Assembly (NCBI GenBank): GCA_024336345.1
Contig: JANFOG010000005.1
Location: 1,860,001 to 1,924,000 of the forward strand
Length of the DNA: 64,000 nucleotides
Direction of reading: 5' to 3'
DNA from: Mariannaea sp. PMI_226
Lineage: Eukaryota; Ascomycota; Sordariomycetes; Hypocreales; Nectriaceae
Part shown: positions 1-10,594 of the stretch, one piece after another
Layout: the number at the start of each line of letters is the position of its first letter
Numbering within the stretch: the first letter of the stretch is position 1
Translations under genes and position numbers: made by a program
Notes under the pieces: model-generated
The model's database searches: none
Seen by the model: the letters and a program-made list of their open reading frames with translations, nothing else
Told to the model about the DNA's origin: nothing

Positions 1-1029
1 AAGGGCAAGGCACTCCCTTCCAAGCAGGACAGCGACGACGAGAATCGATCCGGAGAGCAGAAGGACAAGAAGGACAATGGCCGTTCAGAGCATGGCGTCT
101 GGATCGGCAACTTACCCTTCTATGTAACACCTCAGGAGCTGCGCAAGTGGCTAGTGGATAACTCTGGCGAGGTCATCTCTGACGAGATGATCACCCGAGT
201 CAAGCTTCCAAAGAACAAGGACTCGGGACGGGATAAAGGTGCCAAACCCACCAACAAGGGTTTCGCATACGTCGACTTCACAGATATCGGTCCTAAGGTA
301 GCCGCCATCGCCCTTTCTGAGACTGAACTCACTGGCCGAAAACTTCTTATCAAGGACGCCAAGTCCTTCGAAGGCCGCCCGAAAAAAGAACCTGAACCAG
401 TGGAAGCTGGTGCCGAGCACAAGGACCGCAAGGAGCAGGTTGACCCCAATGCCAGCCGCAAAATCTTTGTTGGCAACATGAGTTTCAAGACGACCGAGGA
501 AGATCTACATAGGCAGTTCGAGAAATGCGGCGAAATTGAATGGATCAAGGTCGCCACGTTTGAGGATACGGGCAAGTGCAAGGGTTACGGCTGGGTCAAG
601 TTCAAGGATCCCGAGGCCGCAGCTTGGGCTGTCAAGGGCTTCGTGAAGATCAAGGAAGAGGTGGAAACGGAACAAGACTTTAAAGAGGATGACGATAATG
701 ATGACGAGAAAGAAGAGTCACGCCAGAAGCAGTTCAAGACACGCAAGTGGTGGGTTAACCGTCTGCTCGGACGTGAGCTCAAGCTCGAGCTGGCCGAGGA
801 TGACCAAGTGCGGTACAAGAAGCGATTCGGCAAGGACAGGAAGGTGGCCGACGAGAACCAGAACCCCCGAAACCGGCCGCCGCCACGAAAGTTCAACGAG
901 AGAAGCACTGGCGGGGAGGCATCGGGAGGAGATGCGGCAAAGCCTCTGAAGACAGCTGCTGATATTTCAGTGGCACGACTGACTGGCGCCGTCGTTGAGC
1001 ATACAGGTACTAAGATGACGTTTGATTAG
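1..1029 (+). CDS. nop13: Nop13-like nucleolar RNA-binding protein (5' end outside window)
   Basis: The frame is open from base 1 with no start codon in the window, so the N-terminus is missing. The visible 342 residues hold two RRM domains. RRM1 begins at VWIGNLPF (RNP2, about residue 34) with RNP1 KGFAYVDF. RRM2 begins at KIFVGNMSF and carries KGYGWVKF. The segment between the RNP motifs of RRM2, ATFEDTGKCKG, is very close to what I recall of yeast Nop13. A basic/acidic linker and an R/K/P-rich tail follow. Family knowledge: Nop13 is a nucleolar protein found with pre-60S particles. The stop is TAG at 1027-1029. The alternative is another two-RRM nucleolar protein such as Nop12, but RRM2 favours Nop13. 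No intron is needed in the visible part. Confidence 0.85.
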   Translation, partial: KGKALPSKQDSDDENRSGEQKDKKDNGRSEHGVWIGNLPFYVTPQELRKWLVDNSGEVISDEMITRVKLPKNKDSGRDKGAKPTNKGFAYVDFTDIGPKVAAIALSETELTGRKLLIKDAKSFEGRPKKEPEPVEAGAEHKDRKEQVDPNASRKIFVGNMSFKTTEEDLHRQFEKCGEIEWIKVATFEDTGKCKGYGWVKFKDPEAAAWAVKGFVKIKEEVETEQDFKEDDDNDDEKEESRQKQFKTRKWWVNRLLGRELKLELAEDDQVRYKKRFGKDRKVADENQNPRNRPPPRKFNERSTGGEASGGDAAKPLKTAADISVARLTGAVVEHTGTKMTFD

Positions 1030-1357
1030 GCAGTAGGTATAATGGACAGGCGAGAAAAAGAATTCACGTTTGATGATACCCAAAAAGAAAAACAGATGCC
1101 ACAGCTATCGATAATTCCCCTGGCCCAATGCGAATAGCTGCGTATTAGCTTGAGATTGCCTCCTTCATCACCATTAGTCACCATTTCCCCCATTCGGTTG
1201 ACCGGATGGGAGCGGGCCATCCGCCTCCCCGCATCTCAAGGGAATCAGGATACATAGGTTCCCCTCATCTTGTGAAACGACTTTTCTATCGCTTCTTTTC
1301 GCTGTTTCCATATGATTTAAAACTCAGCCAATCAATATAAGCAGTCTCTGATTCAAC
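1030..1357. other. intergenic: nop13 3' flank and promoter of the DsbA-like gene
   Basis: This 328-base gap separates two genes on the same strand. I see no coding signal on either strand. It should hold the nop13 3' UTR and the promoter of the next gene; no clear TATA box was recognised. Confidence 0.5.
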
Positions 1358-2243
1358 ATGTATCAGTCTACCATCTCCTTTACTATAGATACCACCTGCC
1401 CCTGGTTAGTCTTCCCTTATTCCTACTATCCCACGGGCGTGATATGTATAGTCCATATGAGGGCAGTATACTCTTGTACATGAGCTATTCCGCTTCCTAT
1501 TTGTTGAAGACACTCATCAATCCCGTGGTCATAGGACGTATCTAGCTAAGCAAAGGCAATACACCAGCTTTCCCTTACCTCTCCCTCCCTCGTCCTAGTT
1601 ACCCCGAGCCTGCCCAATGCTAACTTCCCTTGGATTGGCACGTAGACTTGGTAAAGCGCTCGCTGAAGTTGACTCTTCCTCGGTTGAGTTTGCCGTACGC
1701 TTTGTCCCTTTCCAAGAATCGCCAGATTTCCCGGCCACAGTTGATGACCGCTTTGAGAGGGCATTAGAGCACCAGCATGGAAACAATCGTGAAGCCCAGC
1801 GGCTTTTCCAGACTTACATGGCATCCCTTGCAGAGCCTCTGGGCGTTCCGATGAACTTCGTCGGTCCCACAGGGAACACCTTCAACGCCCACCGTATCAT
1901 TCAGACCGTTCAGCAGCGACGGGGGTCAGATGAAGCCAACCGCCTGGTTGACGCGCTGTTCCGTCTCTATTTCGGCGAAGGGAAGCACCCGGCGGCTGAC
2001 GGGTCGCTTGTTGAGGCGTGTGTCGAGGCTGGCATTCCTGAAGAGGAGGCTAGGAAGCTGGTGAGTGACGGCGATGAGGGAGCTGCGGAAGTCAAGGAGG
2101 AGATTCGAAGGGTGAGCATGGACACTGATGCAGTTCCCGTGATTCAGATGGAGGGGAAGAGGCGGGATTTGACGTTGACGGGACTGAAGGAAGTTGCCGC
2201 GTATGTTAAAGCTTTAGAGACGATCATCAAGGAAAGTAAATAA
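1358..2243 (+). CDS. DsbA/FrnE-like thioredoxin-fold protein, 3 exons
   Basis: My model has exons 1358-1404, 1535-1555 and 1646-2243 and gives 221 residues. The spliced N-terminus reads SFTIDTTCPWTYLAKQRLGKAL, the usual beta-strand plus CPW-T-Y-L start of the DsbA-like/FrnE family (2-hydroxychromene-2-carboxylate isomerase relatives). The rest follows the family: a V-x-F-x-P strand, a GNTFNAHRI-type motif near the middle, and DAVPVIQMEGKRRDLTL-GLKEV near the end. The active site is CPWT, so the second cysteine of a CXXC redox pair is absent and disulfide-oxidase activity is unlikely. Intron 1 is GT-AG (gttagt). Intron 2 appears to be GC-AG (donor AAAG/gcaata) with a CTAAC branch site at 1620-1624 and acceptor cacgtag. 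A model starting at the in-frame ATG 1617 would lose the active-site strand and begin inside intron 2. Confidence 0.8.
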
Positions 2244-2389
2244 GTGCATTTACTACACATATGAGAGTATACCGATAAGAATGCCTATTGCAGAAAGACG
2301 GAAACTAGAGGGTAATAAGACAAGATGTGGCAAGAAAAAATTCCAAAGCAAGACCTGGTCTCTTTACATTGCTAGCTTTGAATACTAGT

Positions 2390-3348
2390 TCATAGGCTAT
2401 TTAGGAAGGTCTGTACTGAAATTGCATCTCCGACATCAATATAATCCAACTGGTAACTGCTCGTCAACGGCGCTCTCTGAAATTACAAGGCGAGGATACT
2501 CACCAGGATAACATTTGGTTTTTTCCCCCATTGTCCGGTACAAAGATATACCTGATTTTGAATGGATTCCTTGGAGTTTGTGCTGTGTGCCGCCAAGGCG
2601 TCCGGGACAGCAATGTCGAATATCTCAACGTTCAACATATGGTTCATGATACCCATGAGCTTGCTCGGGTCGCCGCCGCTGGGCCGATCTACCGCGCAAG
2701 TGGGGAAACTTGAGTCGGTTTCTCCATAAGGAGTCTCCCAGAAGTAGTCAAACTCTCGGATGATGTAGTCAACCTTGGTTTGATCAGAGTGGTAATCTAG
2801 TTCATGTGAGCTAGAAAAGAGATGTTTGAATGTAAGCAAGACCTACCCATAAAGACAATCAAACGGGTTTTGTTGTCCAGGAGCTCTTGGAGAGTAGGCC
2901 ATTGGTCAAGAGCCAGCGTCCCGTTTGGATGAAAAACGTATTGCTTCAAGCCTGTGCTGTCAAAGGCCTGATCAAACTTGGTGACTGGAATGGCATCAAT
3001 ATTGGTCAGTAGAAGAGTGACGACCTCGTTTGGGTTTTTGTTCATCCAATCGGCAACTTCTTGCAGATATTTCGTCAAGGGTCCCTCGTCTAATTCCCAG
3101 CAAGAAGTGTGACACATCTCGATTGTGCCAAGTTTGTCCTGCGTTTGGGCTTGCAAGAAGCGCACACCCATATCCAGCTGTTCAGTAACAGATTTGTGTT
3201 GGTTCTGTGTTGGCAACTCGCCGGTGAAGGCGCTGTTGTGCGTACCAACAAAGGTGATGTTAGAGTATTTACGGCTGCATAGCTCGTCATGACCATTGCA
3301 TGCAGCGAGTGCTACATTGATGAGCGGAATCATGTATAAAAAACGCAT
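2390..3348 (-). CDS. secreted PI-PLC X-domain phosphodiesterase-like protein, 3 exons
   Basis: Exons are 3348-2847, 2796-2504 and 2449-2390, giving 284 residues. The N-terminus (MRFLYMIPLINVALAA) is a signal peptide. The mature part is a PLC-like TIM-barrel: FVGTHNSAF holds the first catalytic-type His (37), and His80 lies in the EMCHTSC strand, matching the two-histidine arrangement of the X domain. Further barrel segments are EVVTLLLTNID, RLIVFMDY-SDQTKVDYI and PNVILLDYIDVGDAI. The last is completed only by exon 3, so exon 2 reading through its donor to a stop at 2483 is not the real end. Introns of 50 and 54 nt keep the frame. Many cysteines fit an extracellular protein. Fungal relatives are usually annotated as PLC-like phosphodiesterases; the substrate is unknown. 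Confidence 0.85.
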
Positions 3349-4598
3349 GGTAAGTCAATGCTAAAAGAAACAAATAACAGTACTGGGGGGATAAAAATAA
3401 AGGAAACGATGGAATGTAAACTTGAGCCGTCAGGAAGGATGGATTAGAAGAGGCACATCGACGAAATCAAAAGACTGAGACATATCTATAAGTACTGCAT
3501 ATCTTGTCCACAAGGAATGGGGTTAAATGCTCCGTCAACTAAGGCATAATAGATCGCATGGTAGTTAACGGTATGTTACAGTGAAGGAGAAGGATTGACA
3601 TTGTCATACGGGTTTGTCACGGTAGCGCCGAGGTTGTGAAGGAGCGTGGTGTGGGCGTGATTAACTTGAGGCAACCCCTTGACCAACCAAAGCTGGTTGA
3701 TGGACTTTTTCCGTACAGATGTATGAAATTGGGAGTAGGTGTGTCACATCACACAAACTTGAAAGAGAACCAAAGCCGAAAAAGGGGGGTGTGGTGCCTT
3801 TGAAGAACGAGTAGCAACTGAAGGAGTTTTTGAAATGGATTCCTTGCGACCAAATATCCTTTATAGACAGTGAGTGAGATATGATGCAGACTGGTATTTG
3901 TTACTTGGCCATGGAGCGTGTGTGGAGCAATTATCCTGCAACTGAAGATATTTCGAGGAAGCTTTCATCAGGTAATAGTAATTCATGCAACTAGGTATCT
4001 AATACCTAGGTCTCTTACCTACCTTACCTTGTCTAACTGGAGTATTTTACAATACCTGCCAATCTGTACCTTACCCCCATGGATGAATCTGTTTACTGCT
4101 TGCATTGGCCGTGAATGAGCCGTGAGTGAGCTGTGCTGTGAGTGAGGCACAGATTACAGATTGCAGTACCTATAATTGCTTAATTGCTATAGTAGAGTTC
4201 CAGCGGTTATCGGCCGTTGTTAGTGTTGGCGGTTGACAGCCAATCAACCAAAGGCGTTGCACGGGTAGACGTACTAGAGTGCCTCTGCGCTATAGTAGCG
4301 TCACTGAAAGCCACCTCCTCACTGACTGATGGATGGATGATGGATCTGGCCTTGACTCAGGCACAGCAGCCAAAAAGAGTCCAAAACAAGTAATTGCCCG
4401 TAGGCAGTGTCTAATCGTAATCTGTCCTTGATCGGAGACCCACCCACGTTCTGACGCAGGTGGCCCCAAAAGTTTTGTGTGCTTTCAACGCGCTGTGTTG
4501 GCGGTGCTGCTAGTAAATCCCACTTCTGGCATTTACAAAACATTTGGCCACCTCACCAACACTTTCGCATCGCAACTTGTGATGCCCTCACGCCCACC
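3349..4598. other. intergenic between divergent PLC-like and J-domain genes
   Basis: These 1.25 kb hold the promoters of two divergently transcribed genes. I see no convincing coding region. The middle contains TACCT/TAGGTA-type words, including an inverted repeat at 3991-4009, and a GTGAGTGAG-like direct repetition near 4110-4145. Confidence 0.5.
3991..4009. repeat. 8-bp perfect inverted repeat, 3-base loop
   Basis: CTAGGTAT is followed by CTA and then ATACCTAG. It lies within a run of ACCTACCTTACC words between two divergent promoters. Its function is unknown. Confidence 0.6.
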
Positions 4599-5847
4599 AT
4601 GTCTGGATATCTTTCCATGATGGGCTGGGCCTTTCTGCCCAGTGTAAGTGTTCTTTTGCTACCTCCCTTCCATCCATCCATCCACCCTGTCACTATTCAA
4701 TACGTTTCCTACATGGAGCCCGTTATTCAACGTCATGCCTACCGAACATGACTCCTCCTACCTACCTCCCAACCTATGGAGAAGTCTTACGACTAACAAA
4801 AACTCATAGCTGGCTTCTTCTTGGATTCAAACCATCTATTACGGCCTAGCAATCCGTGCTGGCGACCCGAAACCTGCTCCTGGCTCGGCCCGCTTCAACT
4901 CCCACCGACGCATCATCCAAATCATCGTCATAGCCGCATACCTCGCCTACACCATCTTCGAGGCGGACTACGACCAGCGCAACCAACCTTCATACTATGA
5001 GGACTTGGGCATCAGCTTCAGCGCCCAAGAACGAGAGATCAAGTCTCGCTTCCGCCGGCTCGCCGCCATGCATCACCCAGACAAAGCTGGCGCCAACGCC
5101 CCAGACTCGGCCATATTCTTCATGCATCTGAAGCAGGCCAGCGACACGTTGCAGGACGTTGCGAAGCGCTTTGCCTACGAGCGCTTTGGGCCTGACATCA
5201 TCCGCTGGCAGAAGTGCGCTACCTTCAAGGACTTTGTAAGCTACGGCGTCCTGTCCGGCATCCTCCCTCACTATGCTGTCGCGGCCGCCACCGTCTATAT
5301 CTTTGGCCTCTTTGGCTACATGGATTTTGGAAAATACTACAGGTGGCTTGTCCTCATTACCCTCTGCGTATTTGAGCTTCACGTCGTCACGCGCCTCGAC
5401 TTTCCACCGTGGGTAAATGTCGTGAATGCTTTCCTCACCCGTTTCACCTCTCATCCGCCTTTCCTACCCTTCCAAATAATCTCACTTGCTCGAAAACTCT
5501 CAATCACCATCTACATTGGCCTCTCTCAGATTGGTCCGCTTTTGGACGTCCACTTCAACGGCGACCAGAAGGCTGCCACTCAGAACGAGGAGAAGGCCCT
5601 CAAGGAAAACCTTGCTCGCCTCGAAGCCACCATCACCCACCTGGACGCTGACGCCGCCAGGTTGCTGGATATGGAGCTTGCAGCGTACAAGGGAGACGCA
5701 GAGGCGACAAAGAACCTGCAGGGGAAGATGAGGGAGTGGCTGGTGCAGAATACCATCCGAGCGGATCCCATGGTTAGGGATGCACTTGGAAACTCACTAA
5801 AGCGAAGAAGATTGGGTGCTCCTGCCGGAGCGAAGGGGACTCAGTAA
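4599..5847 (+). CDS. membrane-associated J-domain (DnaJ) protein, 2 exons
   Basis: Exons are 4599-4643 and 4810-5847, giving 360 residues. The start is ATG 4599 in context CACCATGTC. The short first exon encodes a hydrophobic stretch, and a second hydrophobic segment (RRIIQIIVIAAYLAYTIF) follows near residue 40. A J domain then begins at SYYEDLGIS with the HPD motif at residues 104-106 (MHHPDKAG), needed in the family to stimulate Hsp70 ATPase. Two or three further membrane segments follow (near 150-215), then a helical, charged C-terminal region. This is the layout of the fungal membrane-associated DnaJ chaperone family, probably at the ER membrane; location is inference. The intron is GTAAGT...CATAG. 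The C-terminal KRRR cluster may be cytosolic. Confidence 0.85.
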
Positions 5848-6140
5848 AAGGAACACGAGATTAAACGGACGAAATTAATATACCCCATCTCTATAGACGA
5901 ACAGATTACTCAAAATGTATGAATAGAAAATATCAAGCTGAAAAATATACTACGGCATATCATGGATCGTCTTATGACCTCGTTTTATGTAAAGAAGAGA
6001 CTCCTACCGGATCTCTCAATGCAAATAATATATGTCTTGTCTATAACGTTGAACAACGTTGTAAGCCTTGCAAGGCTAGCCAGTTCTAGTTTACCGTTGT
6101 AAATGGTCACGTTTAACTTCCCAAATGGCTGGGTTTCCTT

Positions 6141-8080
6141 CTATAATCTCTGTGCGCCTCTAGTTTCAATGGGAATCATGCACATGCCGATAAACGCCGA
6201 CAGGATCAATGCCGCCGATATAAAGATGGGCGTGGTGGCTCCATCGCCGGGGACTGTCGCCGCGAGGACGGGTGCCATCAGACCCGTGACGCGGTTGAGA
6301 AAGCTGGCCACGCCAGTACCAGCGCCGCGGACTGGGGCAGGGAAGATTTCTGGCGTAAATGCGTACAACACACCATACATGATGTTTTGGGCGAATGCTT
6401 CTACGCAGGAGAAGAAGAGCTGAGTATTAGGTGTGGTGCCGTAGACGACGAAGAGGAAAAGGAAGATGGCGGACAGTAGAGTTGAGCTCGCAAGCGTGCC
6501 GCGGCGACCGAGGAAGGGGGAAGGGTGGTCGACTGAATAAGCCGCCAGGAGACTTCCAGGAACACCGAGCAGAGAGGTTATGGCATAGTTGCGATAAGTC
6601 TCGGCGGAGATGGCATCCGTCTCCGACTGGGGCCCCTTTCCTTCAGCGTCGGCGTGCGCACGCGAAAAGTACTGGGGGAGGAAGGCATTGAACAGCGGGT
6701 AGCCCATGCCGATGGCAGCCCAACAGAACCAGATGAGCAAGGTGGCCGTCCCAAGGGTTCTAGTTTTGAAGAGCGGTCGAAGGCGTTCCCCAGAAAATCC
6801 CTTCAACTTCTCCTTGATCACATTCGAAGTGGATGCTGGGACGACCTGCCGCGAAACATGGGACGTCTCGGGTTCGTCCTCGTTCCAGGCAACTTGGTCA
6901 AGAATCTCCGACGTCAGCCACGTCTTGGTGTTATTGCGATAGGCGAGGCCATGGACCACAGCGACGGCCTCGTTTTGGCGGCCGTGGTTGAGGAGGAACT
7001 TGGGCGATTCGAACAGATGAAAGATGAAGAAGCGTACGATGAACATGGCGAACGTAATAATGCCCATAGTAAGCACAAAATATCGCCAGCCCTGCTCCAC
7101 GGGCCAGTTGGCGATGAAGAACCAGGCAATGAGCGATGCTGCAAGCTGTCCGACAGGCCACCACACAGACAAGAGAGTCAACAAGGAGCTGGAAGCATCG
7201 GGTAGGAACTCTAGAAACAATGCGCCGTCAACGGGCAAGTTACCTCCGACACCAAAGCCAAGGGCGCCGAAGAAGAAGCACACAGAGCCCCAACTCTGAG
7301 CGTAGGCGGCTAAAATGCCGAAGACACTAGTAATGACGAGTGTCAGGTTGAAGGCAATACGGCGGCCAAGAAAGTCAGAACCGATGCCCCAGAAGAAGCT
7401 ACCAGCGGAGAGGCCCACGAAGAGGGCACTCGTCGTGTATCGGACAGTCTTCTCCGCGATGCCAAATTCTGCGGAGAGAGATGGGAGGGTTAGAGATATA
7501 CCCTACAAGAAATAGTCAGCTTTCAGTCTACCCAAAATCTTCGTATGAGGTTCGATAATGCTCACTTGCATCCACAAACTGTCTCCTTGTTAGCAACTGT
7601 GCAAGCCTTGTCAGAAATCAGAAAAGATAGTAGCACTTACTTATCAGCAAACCATCCAAAGCCGCAAAGGATGAAGAGTTGCCAGTTGTAGCGTCCCATG
7701 CCGATATCGCCAATAGCCTTGTTGATGAGTTTTGACTTGACTATTGATCGGTTAGTTTTGATGTCTCCATTCAGCCCCTTCATGTTTTTCAACTTACTCT
7801 CATAAGCTGTCCATTTCCCTTGGCCCCCTTGTCTTGTTTCCTTGCGAAGCCCTTCGATGCTGTACTCGTTGAGATTATTTTGCAGCATCCCCTCCATCTC
7901 ATGATCGCCGTCCTTTACGTCGTCTCCTTCGTCATCTCCATCTGATGGCTGATTTTGTCCTGCTTTTCCCGACTTGGCAGCTTGGCTGTAAAGATGAGCC
8001 TCTTCGAGAGGGACAAGGACACCAAGGTAGTTGTTGACAGACTCTACATGGCCGGAGCCTAACCTCCATGAGATCCGCAT
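6141..8080 (-). CDS. MFS transporter (SV2/SVOP- or sugar-transporter-like), 4 exons
   Basis: Exons are 8080-7798, 7740-7641, 7578-7566 and 7502-6141, giving 585 residues. The first about 100 residues are a charged cytosolic region with an acidic D/E-rich stretch. After splicing the first transmembrane helix reads YNWQLFILCGFGWFADNLWMQGISLTL, which is contiguous only if a 13-nt exon is included. The cytoplasmic loop GSDFLGRR is the MFS loop 2-3 signature, and the second half has a matching HPSPFLGRRG. GVGGNLPVDGALFLEFLP is typical of the SV2/SVOP-like branch. About 12 helices are expected. Introns of 57, 62 and 63 nt all have GT-AG ends, and the first has a CTAAC branch site. The substrate cannot be told from sequence. 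Confidence 0.85.
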
Positions 8081-10016
8081 TGCTGCAATTTATGATGGTG
8101 ATGATGATCCCTATTCCGCCACTGCTCCGGGGAGTTTGCGAGGTTCTGCGCGGGAGGTTACGAGAGTATATGACAGAACCAAGCTACTAAAACTTCTTGA
8201 CGTTTCTTAAAATAGGAAAGAGAGCTGGAAAGATGATATTTGAAACAGAATCGTAGAGACTCGTGAGGATGCGCCTGCGTCAGCCTTGAGATGCTCTGCC
8301 TGTCCCACGGTATCAAGGTCTAACAAGTAGGAGGAGAATCCCGGAAGAAAATGAATAGAAATTAAACGATGTATGTAAATAAACCCATTGGTAGCCGTTG
8401 GCAAGAGGTACAAATGAGCGTTGAGAATTGACTGATGATTGTTGGTTTTGTGACGAGACGAGACACGCCTTGCGTAGAGGACAAGTGACCCAACCAAGGA
8501 TGCGGTAAACGAGAGAAGTTCCAGTTGTTGATGGGAGCCCCCCCACCCCCATATCTTTTTCATAATAATAAGGCACTTTACCTACTGTAGCGTGCTAGTG
8601 TGTCACAAGGGGCCGGAGATGGGGGAGAGAGGGGAAGAAGGTAGGGAGAAGGGCTGCTGACCACACTAGCATCTTGGCTGGATGTTGGGATTTATCACAG
8701 TACGTAATGACTGCCTTGGCCGTACTTACAGAAGCTGCATCTTATTTTATTTTATTTTCTTTCATGGTTTGTCTATTGTTAGGATTCTACGATGTCGGGG
8801 TTCATTATGGACACATATTTACCTTAGGTACCTGCGCGTAGGGGAGAAAAGCAGACACCAAAATGGGTTCGTAAGCAGTCTTTGAGGTACGCACGTACGC
8901 TGTAAGCTCCTCTCAAGAGCGTAATCACCGAAGATGAAGTGCACAACCTTCGTTCACATCACCGTTCCCCCCCCGTAGAGATGCTGCAAACGAACAGTTC
9001 ATACATGAAGAGTCTTCAAAGGCTACTAAATGGATGCCTACCCTGCCCAGACATTGAATGCAATTAAAGGATCATTACTTCGCAGATCGGTCATCATCAC
9101 TGCTCATTGGGATAAAGGGGGTGGGTCACAGAGGGGGAGATCGAGAGCAACACACCCACGATCTAAACAGGTACAACGTTGTAGATCAAATCATCAAGTC
9201 AACTTACCATTTTACTTTTCTACAAAATCTTCGCCTTCACGTTGATGACTTCCCCAATTCTTTCGGTTGCTCTCGTGCCAACTTGTCGCTTTTGGAATTG
9301 TCCCAAAAGAAGGAGTATGATCTCATTAAAACACCCCCCCCCCCCTTTTTTTTTTTTTCAGTGGGCCGTCATCACGAAGAAAGCCATCCGGGATCCGGAC
9401 GTCGAACCCTCGTATTCTAAAGTGTCCCATTCCTGCTATGTATTCCAATCATTTAAGAGTTAGGCTATGTGCCGTGTTCATTTCTAGGGCTCTTTTTTTC
9501 TTTTCTTTTTCTTTTTTTTTAGAGATTACTACGACTAGGAACGCCTCCGTTTTGTATTGACTAATGCAGCCATATGCTGTAAGGCTGAGCATGTTATCAC
9601 GTTTGCTTGCGGCGTATCGGACCTAGAAAATATATCTATATTTGGTCCATTGGCATAAGTGAGTCAGGTATGCATTGCTGCTTTAGGTCGCCGTCCTTCT
9701 GCTCAGGAAGCCTTACTGCTCAGTGTCATGTGCCATGTGCCAATGACGTAGTGGCCAGTTATGCGACCTTAGGCGTACTGACATAGAAAACAGCAAGTTG
9801 GTAGTGGAATCAAATCAAATCACTTCAGTCCTCGGCAATTCAATCTACTGGCCGATGGTAGAGATAAGGTTGTTAAAACTTTGGTACTTCAAAAGGGAAA
9901 ATCAAGACCCGAAAACTTCGAATATTGTCTCTCAACGCCAATACTCCTTCCATTATTCTTCGATCGCAAAAAGGTATGTCCACGCTCAAATCGTACAGAC
10001 AGATGTCAGCCATTTT
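8081..10016. other. intergenic, no supported gene
   Basis: These 1.9 kb separate the MFS gene (its promoter side) from the 3' end of the Sub1 gene. Short open frames exist on both strands but show no domain or splice logic. A C12T13 homopolymer lies at 9334-9358 and a T-rich tract near 9490-9520. Confidence 0.5.
9334..9358. repeat. C12-T13 homopolymer tract
   Basis: Twelve C followed by thirteen T in an intergenic region. The length may vary or be misassembled. Confidence 0.7.
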
Positions 10017-10594
10017 TTATTCATCATCCTCGTCACTGGTTGTCTCGATGTTGGCCTTGGAGGATTTTGATTTCTCCTTCGTCGCCTTGTCGGTCGATAC
10101 AAGAGCAGTCAATGACCCATTTTCTGGATCTTCCACTGAATGGCCGAGGTCGCGTAGTGCGCTGTTGATCGCAGGAATAGCCTTGAGCAACGTTGTATAT
10201 TGCTCCACAGAGAGGGAGATGCCCTATGTAATCAATGGTGTTAGCGACAGAGTTTATCCATGTAACTCCGTCATCCAAACTTACCTTCTTCCCAGGGAGC
10301 GTCTTTCCATCCTTTTCATAGTACTCTCGAATGTTGATGTAACTCATCTTTTTAAACTGCGATATACCGACTCGTCGCTTGTTCGATAGCTGTATTCTAT
10401 CAGCGTCTGTTACTTGGCAATGGATTCGCGAAAATGCCCACCTCCCAAAAAGGGTTTCCGTCGCTATCCTTTCCATCCGGACCAAGGCTAGAGGATCCCT
10501 TAACCTTCTTGGAGACCTTTGGGCTTGCTTCTTCCCCAGCCGAATCCAGGTCCTCTACTACGCTTGCTCTGCGCTTCTTGGAATAATTGGGCAT
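10017..10594 (-). CDS. sub1: PC4/Sub1 transcriptional coactivator, 3 exons
   Basis: Exons are 10594-10442, 10389-10285 and 10223-10017, giving 154 residues. The N-terminus is basic with a Ser/Glu/Lys region (SKKRRASVVEDLDSAGEEAS). The ssDNA-binding PC4 domain is split over the exons: NPFWELSNKRRVGISQFKKM, YINIREYYEKDGKTLPGKKG and ISLSVEQYTTLLKAIPAI. The tail is acidic (TSDEDDE). In the family this domain dimerises, binds single-stranded DNA and supports RNA polymerase II transcription and genome stability. All three junctions are in phase 0 with GT-AG introns of 52 and 61 nt. A GTG codon lies in frame upstream, but ATG 10594 is the first proper start. Products of single-exon frames here would miss most of the domain. 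Confidence 0.9.

Noticed and set aside
5005..5847. J-domain protein starting at a TTG at 5005
   Set aside because: The frame continues upstream through exon 2 to an intron and a good ATG at 4599; starting at 5005 would cut into the J domain.
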